DNA from: Eubacterium sp. UBA4343
GTDB taxonomy: Bacteria > Bacillota > Clostridia > Lachnospirales > Lachnospiraceae
Reading direction: 5' to 3'
DNA length: 26,248 nt
NCBI GenBank assembly: GCA_002394235.1
Contig: DGTF01000032.1
Location: forward strand, 9,924 to 36,171
The translations under genes and the position numbers were made by a program. Positions 1 to 6,784 of the stretch are shown one piece after another. The stretch's first letter is position 1. The number at the start of each line of letters is the position of its first letter. Under the pieces are notes generated by a model, which saw only the letters and a program-made list of their open reading frames with translations, was not told the DNA's origin and searched no databases.

Positions 1-23
1 GCTCACTGTTCGCGTAAATAAAA
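1..23 (+). repeat. 3' end of dispersed two-hairpin repeat
   Basis: The first 23 bases match 6865-6887 exactly, which is the 3' end of the complete copy at 6785-6887. The match stops after the A-rich end of the element. The rest of this copy lies outside the window. Confidence 0.85.
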
Positions 24-47
24 ATGTGTTAATTGTCTGATTACTGC

Positions 48-76
48 TTGCAGTAGCCTCTGCGCAATTTTATAAT
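48..76 (+). promoter_or_regulatory. probable plsC promoter
   Basis: TTGCAG (48-53) and TATAAT (71-76) are separated by 17 bases. This is a good vegetative-sigma promoter about 50 bases before plsC. The call rests on motif match only. Confidence 0.6.
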
Positions 77-126
77 CAATAGCGTATGATGTTCTGTTCC
101 ATCGGTTTCATAACCGGGAGCATTTC

Positions 127-906
127 ATGCACAATTCCAATCAGCAGAAAAACGGGGGAAATTATATGCTGCGTTCACTTATCTCGATATTATTTGCTGT
201 TCTTTACCTGATTCTGACACTTCCTGTGCTCGGAATCATAACCCTCATTCATCGAAAAGATCCCGAAAAAGCAGGCCGGATTTCTCAGGTCATGATCCGG
301 TGGGCGTTTCGCGTACTCTGCGTCCTCGCCGGCATCCGCATCACTGCCATCGGACAGGAAAATATTCCGGATGACCGCGGCGCCGTTTTCATCGGCAACC
401 ACCGCAGTATTTATGATGTTATCATGACTTATCCGTTTATGAAAACCATGGGCGGATACATCGCCAAGGATTCTATCGCCAAAATACCGATTTTCAACAT
501 CTGGATGCGCTACATCTACTGCTTCTTCCTGAATCGGAATGATCTGAAACAGGGAATGCAGGTAATCCTCGATGCGATCGCACAAGTCAGGTCAGGCAAG
601 TTTGTCTTTATCTTCCCGGAAGGTACCCGGAACAAGGCCGAGTCAGACACGCCTCTCCTGGAATTTCACGAAGGAAGCTTCCGTGTAGCAACGAAGAGCG
701 GCGCGCCGATCATTCCGGTGTCCATTTCCAACTCCATCAACATCTTCGAGCGGCATTTTCCCTGGCTGAAGGCCACACATGTCATCATCGAATTCGGAAA
801 GCCGATCGATCCCGCGACTCTATCCCGTGAAGAGAAGAAGCATGTCGGTGAATACACCCGGAAGATCATGACGCAGACCCTCGAGCGCAATGCCAGCCTC
901 CTGTAG
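127..906 (+). CDS. plsC: 1-acyl-sn-glycerol-3-phosphate acyltransferase (PlsC family)
   Basis: The enzyme should transfer an acyl chain to lysophosphatidic acid to make phosphatidic acid, the membrane-lipid precursor, at the inner face of the membrane. The 259-residue protein has an N-terminal hydrophobic segment (about residues 15-40). The acyltransferase motif H-x4-D is present (NHRSIYD, H92 and D97), as are the FPEGTR block at 163-168 and the APIIPVSI block near 193-200. The length is normal for the family. The chosen ATG has GGGAG six bases upstream. An ATG at 166, preceded by a G-rich stretch, is a second possibility and would remove 13 polar residues. The gene stands alone and converges on the GDPD-like gene. 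A promoter lies at 48-76 and a strong hairpin terminator at 1066-1110. A 45-bp tandem repeat begins at the base after its stop codon. Confidence 0.93.
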   Translation: MHNSNQQKNGGNYMLRSLISILFAVLYLILTLPVLGIITLIHRKDPEKAGRISQVMIRWAFRVLCVLAGIRITAIGQENIPDDRGAVFIGNHRSIYDVIMTYPFMKTMGGYIAKDSIAKIPIFNIWMRYIYCFFLNRNDLKQGMQVILDAIAQVRSGKFVFIFPEGTRNKAESDTPLLEFHEGSFRVATKSGAPIIPVSISNSINIFERHFPWLKATHVIIEFGKPIDPATLSREEKKHVGEYTRKIMTQTLERNASLL

Positions 907-1006
907 GCCGGCCGCCTGATGGCGATCTGACGGAATACCATTCTCCTCTGAGCCGGCCGCCTGATGGCGGTCTGATGGAATATCACTCTCCTCTGAGCTG
1001 ACCGCC
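907..1006 (+). repeat. 45-bp tandem repeat, 2.2 copies, directly after the plsC stop
   Basis: Copy 1 is 907-951, copy 2 is 952-996, and the first ten bases of a third follow at 997-1006. The first two copies are nearly identical and open with the GC-rich core GCCGGCCGCCTGATGGCG. No supported gene reads through them. Confidence 0.85.
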
Positions 1007-1065
1007 AAACAGGATTTCCTGTCCACGATAAAGATGTCATATTCAAAAGATAACTTATTCACGCT

Positions 1066-1110
1066 AAAAAGTCCATGGAATTCTTTCTTCAAAGAACCCC
1101 ATGGATTTTT
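1066..1110. terminator. bidirectional intrinsic terminator between plsC and the GDPD-like gene
   Basis: TCCATGG (1072-1078) pairs with CCATGGA (1099-1105), and inside it TTCTTT pairs with AAAGAA around a CTTC loop. Five A residues lie upstream and five T residues downstream, so it can end transcription of both convergent genes. Confidence 0.85.
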
Positions 1111-1134
1111 CATGTCCGGTTTCCGCCACCGGCC

Positions 1135-1965
1135 TTATGGCTGAATATCCTCAAACACAACCGTCGATCCATCTGTCTTCACCAGCTCATAATCCTCCAG
1201 CGAGCGGACGGTGCGGTCCATTCTCGGTACGCGATAAACGAGTCGGCACAGCCAGATGCTCGGATTATTGCGTGAATCAATATTGGTAGAGATGTAGTCC
1301 GGCGCCGTCAGGAAATTCATCAGAAGACAGCTTGTAAGGATGTCGAACAGAAGATTCATAAAGGAGGAGCCGCTTCTGTGATTAAAATCCGAAATCTGTC
1401 CGCGGATGTACTCCCCGCGCTGCTTCCGGTACCACCTCAGCACTCTCACATCGATCGATTCAATTGCAAATACGCCCTCATAGGCATCTACAACCTCACA
1501 CACCTGATCCGATATGGCATTGTAATTGTCTTCCTCCGTATGGATATTCAGCAGTACCGGAACCTGACCATCGATCTCGTGGAGAGCCTCCTCCAGCGTC
1601 GGAATCTCCTCCTCTGACTCTCCAAGTTTCAATTCTTTCAGTTCGTCCAGGACACTGTTCTCCACAGAGCCTTCTATTCCCGTCATCCGCTCCAGTCTGG
1701 AGTCTGCAAAAACAACAGGCACTCCGTCACGTGTCAGTCTCACGTCGAGGTTCAGACCGTATCCGTGATCAATGGCAGCGCGGATCGCCGCCATGCTGTT
1801 CTCCGGAATCCTGCCATCCTCTCCCCGGTACCCTCTTCTCGCATAATCATAACGGCGGATTTCACTGATATCCGGTTTGTTCCAGATTCTCGGTTTCACC
1901 GCAAACGTCCACGCAGCAACTGTGCCGATGCAGACACCTGCCACCTTCTTAAATGTCTTACCCAT
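1135..1965 (-). CDS. GDPD-like membrane-anchored protein lacking catalytic residues
   Basis: The fold family is glycerophosphodiester phosphodiesterase, which normally hydrolyses glycerophosphodiesters using two histidines and a metal held by acidic residues. The protein has 276 residues. It starts with a short basic stretch and one hydrophobic segment (about 8-23), so it is probably membrane anchored. The family blocks are recognisable (IPENSMAAIRAAIDHGYG, DVRLTRDGVPVVF, and the C-terminal VRSLEDYELVKTDG). The catalytic positions are changed: AHRG has become ARRG (R43), ELD has become NLD (N72), FHD has become FAD (A87), and the later E-x-K is N140-x-H142. It is therefore probably a pseudoenzyme with a binding or structural role. 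The ATG has GGAGGG eight to nine bases upstream. A possible promoter lies at 2167-2194. Confidence 0.85.
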   Translation of the reverse strand: MGKTFKKVAGVCIGTVAAWTFAVKPRIWNKPDISEIRRYDYARRGYRGEDGRIPENSMAAIRAAIDHGYGLNLDVRLTRDGVPVVFADSRLERMTGIEGSVENSVLDELKELKLGESEEEIPTLEEALHEIDGQVPVLLNIHTEEDNYNAISDQVCEVVDAYEGVFAIESIDVRVLRWYRKQRGEYIRGQISDFNHRSGSSFMNLLFDILTSCLLMNFLTAPDYISTNIDSRNNPSIWLCRLVYRVPRMDRTVRSLEDYELVKTDGSTVVFEDIQP

Positions 1966-2296
1966 AGCAACACCCTCCAGGCTTTTCTGTATGCATTCTG
2001 TGCCGGTATCTCTCCGGTTTCGGAATTTTCATTTACCTGCTCAGTAAACACCCATACGATAAATCGTGCTACAAACTGTACAAGTCCCCGCGTCACTTCG
2101 CTGCTTCGCAGCTTCCGTGCATGCTTCGCATGCCCAAAGGCCACCTGCTGGACAACGGTTTTATACAGTATAACACAGGCATCTCCAAAATCAAAGAAAT
2201 ACCAGCCATTTTTCAGTCCGTCCCGTGCCGCCGCGACTTATTCCTATTACATGTACAGGGCTCAGGCCCCACAGAAGCTTGTCCGTGTCAGAGCAC
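1966..2296. other. 331-bp interval with two adjacent TTC-loop hairpins, no supported gene
   Basis: The clearest structure is a pair of back-to-back perfect inverted repeats: GCTGCTTCGCAGC at 2100-2112 and GCATGCTTCGCATGC at 2119-2133, both closed by a TTC loop. They lie in the probable leader of the GDPD-like gene. An open frame on the minus strand (2144 down into that gene) has no ribosome site and no family resemblance, so I do not call it. Confidence 0.5.
2167..2194 (-). promoter_or_regulatory. possible promoter for the GDPD-like gene
   Basis: On the minus strand TTGATT (2189-2194) and TATACT (2167-2172) are 16 bases apart. The implied leader of about 195 bases contains the two hairpins at 2100-2133. 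Confidence 0.45.
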
Positions 2297-2509
2297 TTAT
2301 TTGTCCAAAAGGTCTGTCATACTCGACAGTGCGATCGCAACTGTCGACATATTGTGGAGGGCAGCTGTTGTCCCGGGCATCATAACTCCTGTCACACCCA
2401 GAATGATCAGCAGGGTATTGAATACCATAATCTTCCTGTAGTTACGGTTGATCCTTTTGACCAGAGCGTCTGAAATTCTCCGCAGTGTTACAAGCTCATT
2501 TCCCGTTTG
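2297..2509 (-). pseudogene. C-terminal remnant of a heavy-metal P-type ATPase
   Basis: The minus strand is open for about 70 codons, ending at TAA (2297-2299). It reads as the end of a P1B-type ATPase: NELVTLRRISDALVKRINRN, then YRKIMVFNTLLIILGVTGVM, then TTAALHNMSTVAIALSSMTD and LLDK. This is the last two membrane helices of the CadA/ZntA/FixI-like group, which normally pump Zn, Cd, Cu or related ions out of the cell. A TGA (2510-2512) stops the frame upstream. Nothing before it resembles the phosphorylation (DKTGT) or nucleotide-binding domains, so roughly 90% of the gene is missing. There is no start codon. It lies just downstream of, and on the same strand as, the DtxR-like regulator, so the two were probably one metal-response locus. 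The 167 bases between them hold no gene. Confidence 0.85.
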
Positions 2510-2676
2510 TCAACCTAAACATAAGTTGTACACAGATATGCAAGTAATGCAGATTGCCCTGATCTCTGCAGCAGGATCAGCTGTGAACAGAATTGCGTTC
2601 GGTAAACCGTCATGCAATAAACCGCACCCTTAAAACAACACCACATACTGTACTTCGAAGAGATGACAAATACTTC

Positions 2677-3036
2677 TCATTTGCGGTCGCAGTGACTGAG
2701 TGCCTTGTAGGATGCTTCGCTCAGACAACGCGCCATTGCTCTCGCCTCCTGCTGTGCCTCCTCCGGTTCTATTCCCGCGTCTGTCAGCATCTTACATAAA
2801 AATGTAATCCGGTCACAATACGCGCAGGCAATGGAGCGTCCCGAATCAGACAGCGATATTTTCTTTCGGGGCGAGATATGAATCAGCCCTTCTCCCTCCA
2901 GCTGCTGGAGCATATTGTGAACACTGGCTCTGGAGAATTTCAATACGTTCGCAATATCTATGGAACGCACTTCCTCCCGGTCCTCCTCAAGCTTCAGGAT
3001 TGTGTATAAGTAGTCCTGCATCGCATCTGTAATCAT
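2677..3036 (-). CDS. DtxR/MntR-like transcriptional regulator without the usual metal ligands
   Basis: The 119-residue protein matches the short clostridial DtxR/MntR type: an N-terminal winged helix (QDYLYTILKL, VRSIDIANVLKFSRASVHNM, then a wing) and a C-terminal dimerisation/metal helix region. Such proteins normally repress metal transport genes when Fe or Mn is bound. Here D8 remains, but the MntR E11 position is Y11. The R-H of the RHxxL helix reads R-I (CDRITFL), and EACxMEH reads EARAMAR, so the Cys, Glu and His ligands are gone. I infer a metal-independent or non-functional regulator. The wing and recognition helix look intact. The likely promoter is 3217-3245, with a perfect palindrome in the leader at 3157-3172. 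The neighbouring P-type ATPase is a remnant. Confidence 0.82.
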   Translation of the reverse strand: MITDAMQDYLYTILKLEEDREEVRSIDIANVLKFSRASVHNMLQQLEGEGLIHISPRKKISLSDSGRSIACAYCDRITFLCKMLTDAGIEPEEAQQEARAMARCLSEASYKALSHCDRK

Positions 3037-3156
3037 CCTTTCTCCTCTATCGAAAGCAACAACCGGCAGTGCGGTTTGCTGATCAGCAAAACATATGGTG
3101 TCATATTGGTCTTATAATGGTATCGAATCAATGGTAAATGTCCTGTACACAGTATA

Positions 3157-3172
3157 ATATATTCGAATATAT
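3157..3172. promoter_or_regulatory. 16-bp perfect palindrome, possible operator of the DtxR-like regulator
   Basis: ATATATTCGAATATAT is self-complementary over all 16 bases. It lies in the leader of the regulator, about 120 bases before its start, next to a second minus-strand -10-like TATACT (3151-3156). The size suits a dimeric winged-helix repressor, but the region is AT-rich and chance is possible. Confidence 0.4.
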
Positions 3173-3216
3173 ATTTGTTAGCTCATATATATATTAGATT
3201 ATCTTAACATCTGTAA

Positions 3217-3245
3217 AGTTTATACTTCTCCATATCTGTTGTCAA
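3217..3245 (-). promoter_or_regulatory. probable promoter of the DtxR-like gene
   Basis: On the minus strand a perfect TTGACA (3240-3245) is followed after 17 bases by TAAACT (3217-3222). It diverges from the tRNA promoter, with the two -35 boxes about 30 bases apart. Confidence 0.5.
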
Positions 3246-3274
3246 TAAAAGATTATGTTTTTTTAATTTATCTA

Positions 3275-3303
3275 TTGACAAAACAATTCGTATGCGTTAA
3301 GAT
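3275..3303 (+). promoter_or_regulatory. strong promoter of tRNA-Arg
   Basis: A perfect TTGACA (3275-3280), a 17-base spacer and TAAGAT (3298-3303) lie 27 bases before the tRNA. The -10 lies inside GTTAAGATAATC (3296-3307), whose exact inverted copy is at 3197-3208. Confidence 0.8.
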
Positions 3304-3330
3304 AATCATCGCTGGTTGAAATACAGCCGT

Positions 3331-3404
3331 GTGTGATTAGCTCAGCTGGATAGAGCGTTTGGCTACGGACCAAAAGGCCGGGGGTTCGAATCCTCTATCA
3401 CACG
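3331..3404 (+). tRNA. tRNA-Arg (anticodon ACG)
   Basis: The full cloverleaf can be drawn. The acceptor stem GTGTGAT/ATCACAC is perfect and the D stem is GCTC/GAGC. The anticodon stem TTTGG/CCAAA closes the loop CTACGGA with anticodon ACG at 3365-3367. The T arm contains TTCGAAT, and its stem includes G-T pairs. The discriminator base is G. CCA is not encoded. ACG becomes ICG after deamination and would read CGU, CGC and CGA. Confidence 0.97.
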
Positions 3405-3414
3405 CTACAAGAGG

Positions 3415-3452
3415 AAAGGCTTCCGATTTCTGAAGAGATCGGAAGCCTTTTT
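3415..3452 (+). terminator. intrinsic terminator of tRNA-Arg
   Basis: A 12-bp stem, AAGGCTTCCGAT against ATCGGAAGCCTT, is followed by a run of T. It starts 11 bases after the tRNA, so the gene is a single-gene transcription unit. Confidence 0.92.
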
Positions 3453-3508
3453 GTATCACGGAACACCTGTGAACCCTTTTGCGTGTTCCTTTCCTTTTCA
3501 CCGCACAC

Positions 3509-3548
3509 AAAAAAGAGCCCTGTTGCCCGATCGCCGGCAGGCTCTTTT
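3509..3548 (-). terminator. intrinsic terminator of the FHA-ATPase-GTPase operon
   Basis: AAAAGAGCC pairs with GGCTCTTTT. Read on the minus strand the stem is followed by six T. It lies about 90 bases after the stop of the CobW-like gene. Confidence 0.85.
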
Positions 3549-3576
3549 CCCTTATCTCTCATATATTTTTATATAT

Positions 3577-3636
3577 CCCGCACATCATGTGTCCCGCACG
3601 TCATGTATCTCATAATGTATCTCACATATCATGTAT
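3577..3636. repeat. short degenerate tandem repeat ending at the CobW-like stop codon
   Basis: Four units of about 16 bases (3577-3592, 3593-3608, a shortened 3609-3620, and 3621-3636) each end in ATGTGT or ATGTAT. The first two differ at two positions. The array touches the stop codon (3636-3638). Confidence 0.55.
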
Positions 3637-4754
3637 CATACATCATAGTATGTGACACTTCTGGTCTCCCCGAAAGCCAGTCCGACCTCCGTGCCCTTCA
3701 GATGCTCTCCCACGATGATCATCACCTCTTTCCGGAATGATGTCGGCTTGACCTCCGTGTGCTCCGCAGTCGCGTTAATCTCATACCAGCTATCCTCAGA
3801 ACTGTCATCCGAACAGCCGCTATCTGCACGACTGCTATCATCACAATAATCATCCCAGCAATGGTCATCTTCACAACGGTCATTCTTCTCCAATCCGGAG
3901 GATCCTTCCGGTTTATTCAGTCCCGGCGCGCAGAAAAATCCCTTGACGCGGATAACTTTCCCATATTTTTTCTCATTGGTAAACAGACCGGCAACAAGCG
4001 AGCGGACATCCGGGATAGGTCTGGAAATGTGATAATAGAAAAGGGTCTGATAGCTGCCGTCTTCTGCCGTCGGAAGCTTAACCATATCCCCTCTCCGATG
4101 CCCCGCTTCCAGAATCCTTCTCCAGTCTTCATCGCTAAGCCGCTCCCAGTCAGCAACGAGAATATCCTCCTGCCGGAAAATTCTGTTCAATCTGTATTTC
4201 TCCGATCCCTCTTTCAGCAGACCGAGCATTCTGCCGCAGATCTCCTCCGATATCCTGCCGGACGGAAATCCGGGAATCTCCTGTGCTCTGGATACAACCA
4301 GAAGGCCGGCATTTGCCGCTTCCGAAGTGAACAGATACTTCCACGTGTCATCCGGACGCTCCGGTATATGCGCGTCCACCATGCACAGAATATTCCCCAG
4401 CGAATACCATCTGTCGATCGGGCTGTCATTGAGAATGTTAAAAAAATCATCTGTATCAAAAATTCCGGACGGCTCCACAATGACTCTGTCATAACCAAGC
4501 ATGCCCATGGAAATCAGCTTCGTCCGAAACCGTCTGCGGTAACAATCCCAATCTCCGGCCGTGACCATCTCCACATCGCATGCCTCTCCCAAAGCCTCCG
4601 TCAACAGCGCTCTGTCAACACTGATTGCCCCATAGTCATTCGCCAGAATGCAGACACGCTTTCCCTCTCGCAGAAACTTCTGCACATACCGGATAATAAA
4701 CGTCGTCTTCCCGGAACCAAGAAGGCCGGTGATCAGATCGATCTTAACCTGCAT
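3636..4754 (-). CDS. divergent CobW/G3E-type P-loop GTPase
   Basis: G3E GTPases (CobW, UreG, HypB, ZNG1 relatives) use GTP to load metals onto client proteins. This 372-residue protein has the Walker A motif GLLGSGKTT (10-18), the LANDYGAISVD switch region (37-47) and EPSG (94-97) in place of the Walker-B-side ESTG. The metal-binding CxCC of classical CobW proteins is replaced by D-W-D-C (68-71), and the usual NKxD guanine motif by SRAQE (155-159). In the C-terminal domain, residues 291-323 are an Asp/Ser/Cys/His-rich insert (RCEDDHCWDDYCDD and onward) that could bind metal. It starts directly at the stop of the CpaE-like gene (TAG abutting ATG), with GGAG nine bases before the ATG, so it is the last gene of a tight operon. 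GTP use and metal binding are inferred. Confidence 0.82.
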   Translation of the reverse strand: MQVKIDLITGLLGSGKTTFIIRYVQKFLREGKRVCILANDYGAISVDRALLTEALGEACDVEMVTAGDWDCYRRRFRTKLISMGMLGYDRVIVEPSGIFDTDDFFNILNDSPIDRWYSLGNILCMVDAHIPERPDDTWKYLFTSEAANAGLLVVSRAQEIPGFPSGRISEEICGRMLGLLKEGSEKYRLNRIFRQEDILVADWERLSDEDWRRILEAGHRRGDMVKLPTAEDGSYQTLFYYHISRPIPDVRSLVAGLFTNEKKYGKVIRVKGFFCAPGLNKPEGSSGLEKNDRCEDDHCWDDYCDDSSRADSGCSDDSSEDSWYEINATAEHTEVKPTSFRKEVMIIVGEHLKGTEVGLAFGETRSVTYYDV

Positions 4755-5837
4755 CTACACACTCTCCTCCAGAGCCAGCGCAAGCCGGTAAAAAACCGGA
4801 TCCTCCAGTGCCTTTTCCCAGTTCGGGTAAGGTGAAATAGTCCCGAAAACCTTATCCCTCAGCACCCTGGTATCATCCGACTGATACTCGTTTGCGATGA
4901 TCATGCACTGACATTTCGGCAGAAGCTCGCTGTTTTTCAGCAATTTCTGCATTTTCCGGTTTGCCAGAACATTTGCCTCGGTCACCAGGATCAATGCCTT
5001 TATCTTATTCAGTCTCTCCGTAATCTCTCTGGTGAGACGCGATCCCATATCCAGTATAATAAAATCAAAATCCTGCTTTTCCACAAGCGTGTGGATCAGC
5101 ACATCGAATTCCTTCAGACCGATATTCATCATCCCGAGTGATTTTTCAAATGGCAGCAGATATGAAACGACATCCGTCTTAATGTTCTGAAGAATCGTCC
5201 AGTAGGTATCCTCATCCGGATGAATCAGTTTTTCCGCCAGCTCCGGGGAAGCGTAATTCTCCCCCGGAAGGTATACGGACAGGCTCTGCGTATCATCACA
5301 TCCGACCAGAAGCACCTTCTGGTCCAGCATTTTTAGTTTTCTCGCAAGAGCCACACACACGAGACTTTTCCCGCATCCTCCGATCGGAGAGTAAACAGCG
5401 ACCACCCTTGTCTGCTTCGGAGCTGGTGTCTCTTCCGCTGCATCTGAGGCAGATTTATCTCTTTCCTCTGACCACAGGGCCATATCGATCTTCTCGAAAA
5501 TCTCTTCCTTTGGCATGAATTCGACCAAAACCGTCACATTGTCCGGGTATATTTTTGTCATATCGACCTCCGGAACAAGCAGATAGATCCTGCTGACCGA
5601 ATGCCCTTCGAACTGACTTCCATCACCATAGGAAGCCTCATCAATCACCATCAAATCCACGTCCTGCTCCGTCGAGAAGTAGGCGTTCACAAATCCGGGA
5701 TCCGTGATTATCTGAACCTCGGTATTCCTTGAATACCGTCTGATGATCTCCGCCTCATACTGTTTGAGAAAGCCTGAAGCGGTATCTATTATGATCAGCT
5801 GCGGTTTCTTACCTTCCATAATCTCTGTTGCCCTCAC
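4755..5837 (-). CDS. CpaE/TadZ-like ParA-family ATPase with degenerate receiver domain
   Basis: Residues 10-125 resemble a response-regulator receiver fold without a clear phospho-acceptor site (LIIIDTAS, then VDLMVIDEAS). A charged linker follows, then a MinD/ParA/SIMIBI ATPase domain (144-360). The P-loop is SPIGGCGKS (150-158), so the signature lysine of the deviant Walker A (KGGxGKT) is isoleucine. FDFIILDMGS (257-266) is the Walker B strand. In tad pilus systems such proteins place the secretion machinery at a pole, but no pilus genes are visible here. The start is GTG overlapping the FHA gene stop (GTGA), which suggests translational coupling. ATG at 5819 (residue 7) is an alternative. 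The function is unknown beyond probable ATP-dependent membrane or protein positioning. Confidence 0.82.
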   Translation of the reverse strand: MRATEIMEGKKPQLIIIDTASGFLKQYEAEIIRRYSRNTEVQIITDPGFVNAYFSTEQDVDLMVIDEASYGDGSQFEGHSVSRIYLLVPEVDMTKIYPDNVTVLVEFMPKEEIFEKIDMALWSEERDKSASDAAEETPAPKQTRVVAVYSPIGGCGKSLVCVALARKLKMLDQKVLLVGCDDTQSLSVYLPGENYASPELAEKLIHPDEDTYWTILQNIKTDVVSYLLPFEKSLGMMNIGLKEFDVLIHTLVEKQDFDFIILDMGSRLTREITERLNKIKALILVTEANVLANRKMQKLLKNSELLPKCQCMIIANEYQSDDTRVLRDKVFGTISPYPNWEKALEDPVFYRLALALEESV

Positions 5838-6661
5838 TCTACGTTAAATGTATAATCCGCGAAACGAATAACAGTGCCTTCGCCGATCGGAATCTCCGTA
5901 TTGGGGGCAATCCTCTGATCATTGATATATGTGCCGTTTTCACTGTTCATGTCGCTGACATAATAATTGATGCCGTTCCACCCGATAATCGCGTGAACCG
6001 GGCTGACTGTATCCACATCTGTGATCAGTCCGTCCGCCTCCCCCGGATCCGTGCCAATCCGAAATTTTTCCTGTCGGATGATAAAGGTGAGCGGATGCGG
6101 TGTGTTAATGCTCTTCAGTGTAAGACTTTCATTGTCGAGCTCGGCCGGAGACCGCTGTTCCAAAGCCGTGGAAAGGCTCTTCCAGTCGCCGAAATTCTGC
6201 TGTTTCTGATACGCGATCTGCCTGCACACAAATTCGCCTCCGTCCCGGTCCGATACCAGATCTTCAATCAGCGAATAGAGACGCTTCATATAGATACCGC
6301 TATGCATGGACTCCTCAGGAATTGTAGCCGGAAGACAGATCAGATACACCTGTCCTCCGTCATCCAGATAAATGCTGTCTGTATCCCAGATGACATTCTC
6401 AAGTGAAATCTCCTCATGCTCTGACAGAGCGCTCACTCTCTCAAGCAGCGCCTGAGCCGTTTTCGTCACCTCATTGAGATCCATATCCTGCGCCGCCTCA
6501 CCGAGCGTACGGTAACGCTCCGGGAAAAAAGCAAGCTTGATTCGTTCGTTATAGTGAATCCAGAAGCAAGGAAACAATCCATAGTCCGCTCCCTGTCCAT
6601 TCACAAAGGCAAGAGCCCTTGTATCGAGCAGTTCTTCTGAATTAATCAAAAAATCCCTCAT
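5834..6661 (-). CDS. FHA-domain protein with DUF6382-like N-terminal region
   Basis: The C-terminal part (192-275) is a forkhead-associated domain, which binds phosphothreonine peptides. The pattern is FRIGTDP (200-206), SPVH (220-223, where S-R-x-H is usual) and NSENGTYIND (239-248). The N-terminal 165 residues resemble the domain often found before FHA in clostridia (DUF6382, possibly pseudokinase-like). The only hint is SLENVIWDTDSIYLDD at 86-101. No membrane segment or signal peptide is seen. It is the first gene of a three-gene operon and overlaps the next gene by four bases. AGAGGA lies before the ATG. No Ser/Thr kinase gene lies in the window, so the phosphopeptide partner is unknown. 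Confidence 0.85.
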   Translation of the reverse strand: MRDFLINSEELLDTRALAFVNGQGADYGLFPCFWIHYNERIKLAFFPERYRTLGEAAQDMDLNEVTKTAQALLERVSALSEHEEISLENVIWDTDSIYLDDGGQVYLICLPATIPEESMHSGIYMKRLYSLIEDLVSDRDGGEFVCRQIAYQKQQNFGDWKSLSTALEQRSPAELDNESLTLKSINTPHPLTFIIRQEKFRIGTDPGEADGLITDVDTVSPVHAIIGWNGINYYVSDMNSENGTYINDQRIAPNTEIPIGEGTVIRFADYTFNVE

Positions 6662-6725
6662 ACTACATCCTCTGTCTGTAAGATTTCAGCTGTTTTCCGC
6701 CCCTCCTCAGAGATCAGCCAGAGTC

Positions 6726-6754
6726 ATTGTACATCAGTTCACAGAATTATACAA
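6726..6754 (-). promoter_or_regulatory. possible promoter of the FHA operon
   Basis: On the minus strand TTGTAT (6749-6754) and TACAAT (6726-6731) are 17 bases apart. TATAAT also occurs at 6747-6752 and could be an alternative -10 with a weak -35. Confidence 0.4.
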
Positions 6755-6784
6755 CCGCAGGCGAAACGCTCCGAAAACGGCAGA

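Noticed and set aside
666..1113. Minus-strand frames reading 15-residue repeats after plsC
   Set aside because: The repeats come from the 45-bp noncoding tandem. The frames run antisense into plsC and lack ribosome sites.
1896..2144. 82-codon minus-strand frame overlapping the 5' end of the GDPD-like gene
   Set aside because: GTG start without a ribosome site, reads through the two hairpins and into another gene in a different frame, no family match.
3759..4835. 358-codon open frame on the plus strand opposite the CobW-like gene
   Set aside because: It is a shadow: it lies antisense to a gene with clear motifs, has no family resemblance, and its composition reflects the opposite strand's codon pattern.
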